The notes under the pieces: model-generated | The model's input: only the letters and a program-made list of their open reading frames with translations | Databases searched by the model: none | Told to the model about the DNA's origin: nothing | Program-made: the position numbers and the translations under genes | Assembly (NCBI RefSeq): GCF_000718135.1 | Contig: NZ_JOEM01000013.1 | Location: 299,524-363,523 of the forward strand | Origin: Streptomyces cyaneofuscatus | GTDB taxonomy: Bacteria; Actinomycetota; Actinomycetes; Streptomycetales; Streptomycetaceae | Length of the DNA: 64,000 nucleotides | Reading direction: 5' to 3' | Part shown: piece after piece, positions 63,691 to 64,000 of the stretch | Position numbering within the stretch: the first letter of the stretch is position 1 | Layout: every line of letters starts with the position of its first letter

Positions 63691-63719
63691 TTGACACGGG
63701 AGATGTGGGGAGGTAGATT
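63691..63719 (+). promoter_or_regulatory. Near-consensus housekeeping promoter, probably rrn upstream promoter
   Basis: TTGACA (63691-63696), spacer exactly 17, TAGATT (63714-63719). It is the best sigma-70 type match in the window and points out of its right end. Confidence 0.82.
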
Positions 63720-63737
63720 TAAACGGTTGCCTCGGAC

Positions 63738-63766
63738 TAGACAAGTTCGAGTGAAGCGCATAGTGT
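63738..63766 (+). promoter_or_regulatory. Second tandem promoter of the same region
   Basis: TAGACA (63738-63743), spacer 17, TAGTGT (63761-63766). Its -10 lies inside an imperfect inverted repeat (CGAGTGAAG / CTTCGCTCG, 63747-63778). Tandem promoters are usual ahead of Streptomyces rRNA operons. Confidence 0.65.
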
Positions 63767-64000
63767 CTACTTCGCTCGCGGCGGTGAGTTCGCAAACACC
63801 CCGCAGAGCCACCGATTCCCTTTACTCGAATCACGGACCGTTCATTCGGTCGACGCGCTTCTGATAAAGTCGAATCAGCCGAAAGGCAAGGCCACTCCAC
63901 GGGCCACCGGAAATCGAATTCGGACCGGAAACGGAACGAAAAAGAGTCTGGTAAAGTTGGAACCGCCGGAAAGGGAAAACGCGAAAGCGAAGAACCTCGA
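63767..64000 (+). promoter_or_regulatory. Probable rRNA operon promoter/leader sequence, cut by the window edge
   Basis: Two related blocks, TCTGATAAAGTCGAATCAGC (from 63860) and TCTGGTAAAGTTGGAACCGC (from 63947), lie 87 bases apart and each continues into a CCGGAAAGG-type stretch. The second, ending GGGAAAACGCGAAAGCGAAG, matches my memory of the conserved leader upstream of Streptomyces 16S rRNA genes. The 16S gene itself should begin within a few hundred bases beyond the window. Confidence 0.78.

Overview
The window is a high-GC actinobacterial chromosome segment, almost certainly from Streptomyces. The evidence is an 87-residue WhiB, five LCP (LytR-CpsA-Psr) enzymes, LPXTG/LAXTG sortase signals, the FbiA/FbiB pair of coenzyme F420 synthesis, many GTG starts and -10 elements of the form TAnnnT placed directly before start codons. 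The window ends inside a region typical of a Streptomyces rRNA operon promoter/leader. The gene order looks like the conserved chromosomal core around whiB. All family names come from motif reading, not from searches.

Layout. 0-0.9 kb: end of an anti-sigma antagonist and a serine-kinase-like anti-sigma factor. 1-5.8 kb: a cell-surface locus of four tightly packed genes (LPKTG protein, WxL-interacting-like membrane protein, neocarzinostatin-like-fold membrane protein, two-domain LAATG protein), then a small secreted protein. 6-18 kb: peptide transporter, two-component system, GtrA protein, purK-purE, dipeptidase, SGNH hydrolase, VOC protein, UDP-glucose dehydrogenase, acyl-CoA dehydrogenase. 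18-27 kb is the most accessory part: a self-regulating TetR gene with a membrane protein, a DHFR-like reductase, a frameshifted methyltransferase, and an arsenic island (arsR, acr3, arsC and an ArsN1-like acetyltransferase on the minus strand, arsI divergent). Three reading frames are interrupted here.

27-40 kb: five LCP genes, all on the minus strand, interspersed with a thioesterase and a glycosyltransferase on the plus strand, then a TIGR03089 protein and a secreted PGRP-type amidase. LCP enzymes transfer glycopolymers to peptidoglycan. Nearby lie sugar-nucleotide genes (a GDP-mannose pyrophosphorylase-like protein, manB, manA, a SIS isomerase-like protein, UDP-glucose dehydrogenase) and a 1302-residue membrane glycosyltransferase. 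Together they suggest a region devoted to making and attaching envelope glycans.

41-46 kb: AlkA-like glycosylase, fbiB-fbiA, cysteine dioxygenase, then whiB behind about 690 bp of regulatory DNA. 46-61 kb: the large glycosyltransferase with a DUF5719-like partner, a minimal zincin, a DUF3499 protein, manB, a Trm112-like protein, a SIS protein, manA, a cation diffusion facilitator and S-adenosylhomocysteinase. 61-64 kb: an unrecognised protein, an RDD protein, a SpoIIM-like protein and the putative rrn promoter region. Repeats worth noting are a 25-bp array grown from the 3' end of whiB, a 28-bp triplet at 5.8 kb, and two copies of a roughly 125-bp extragenic element.
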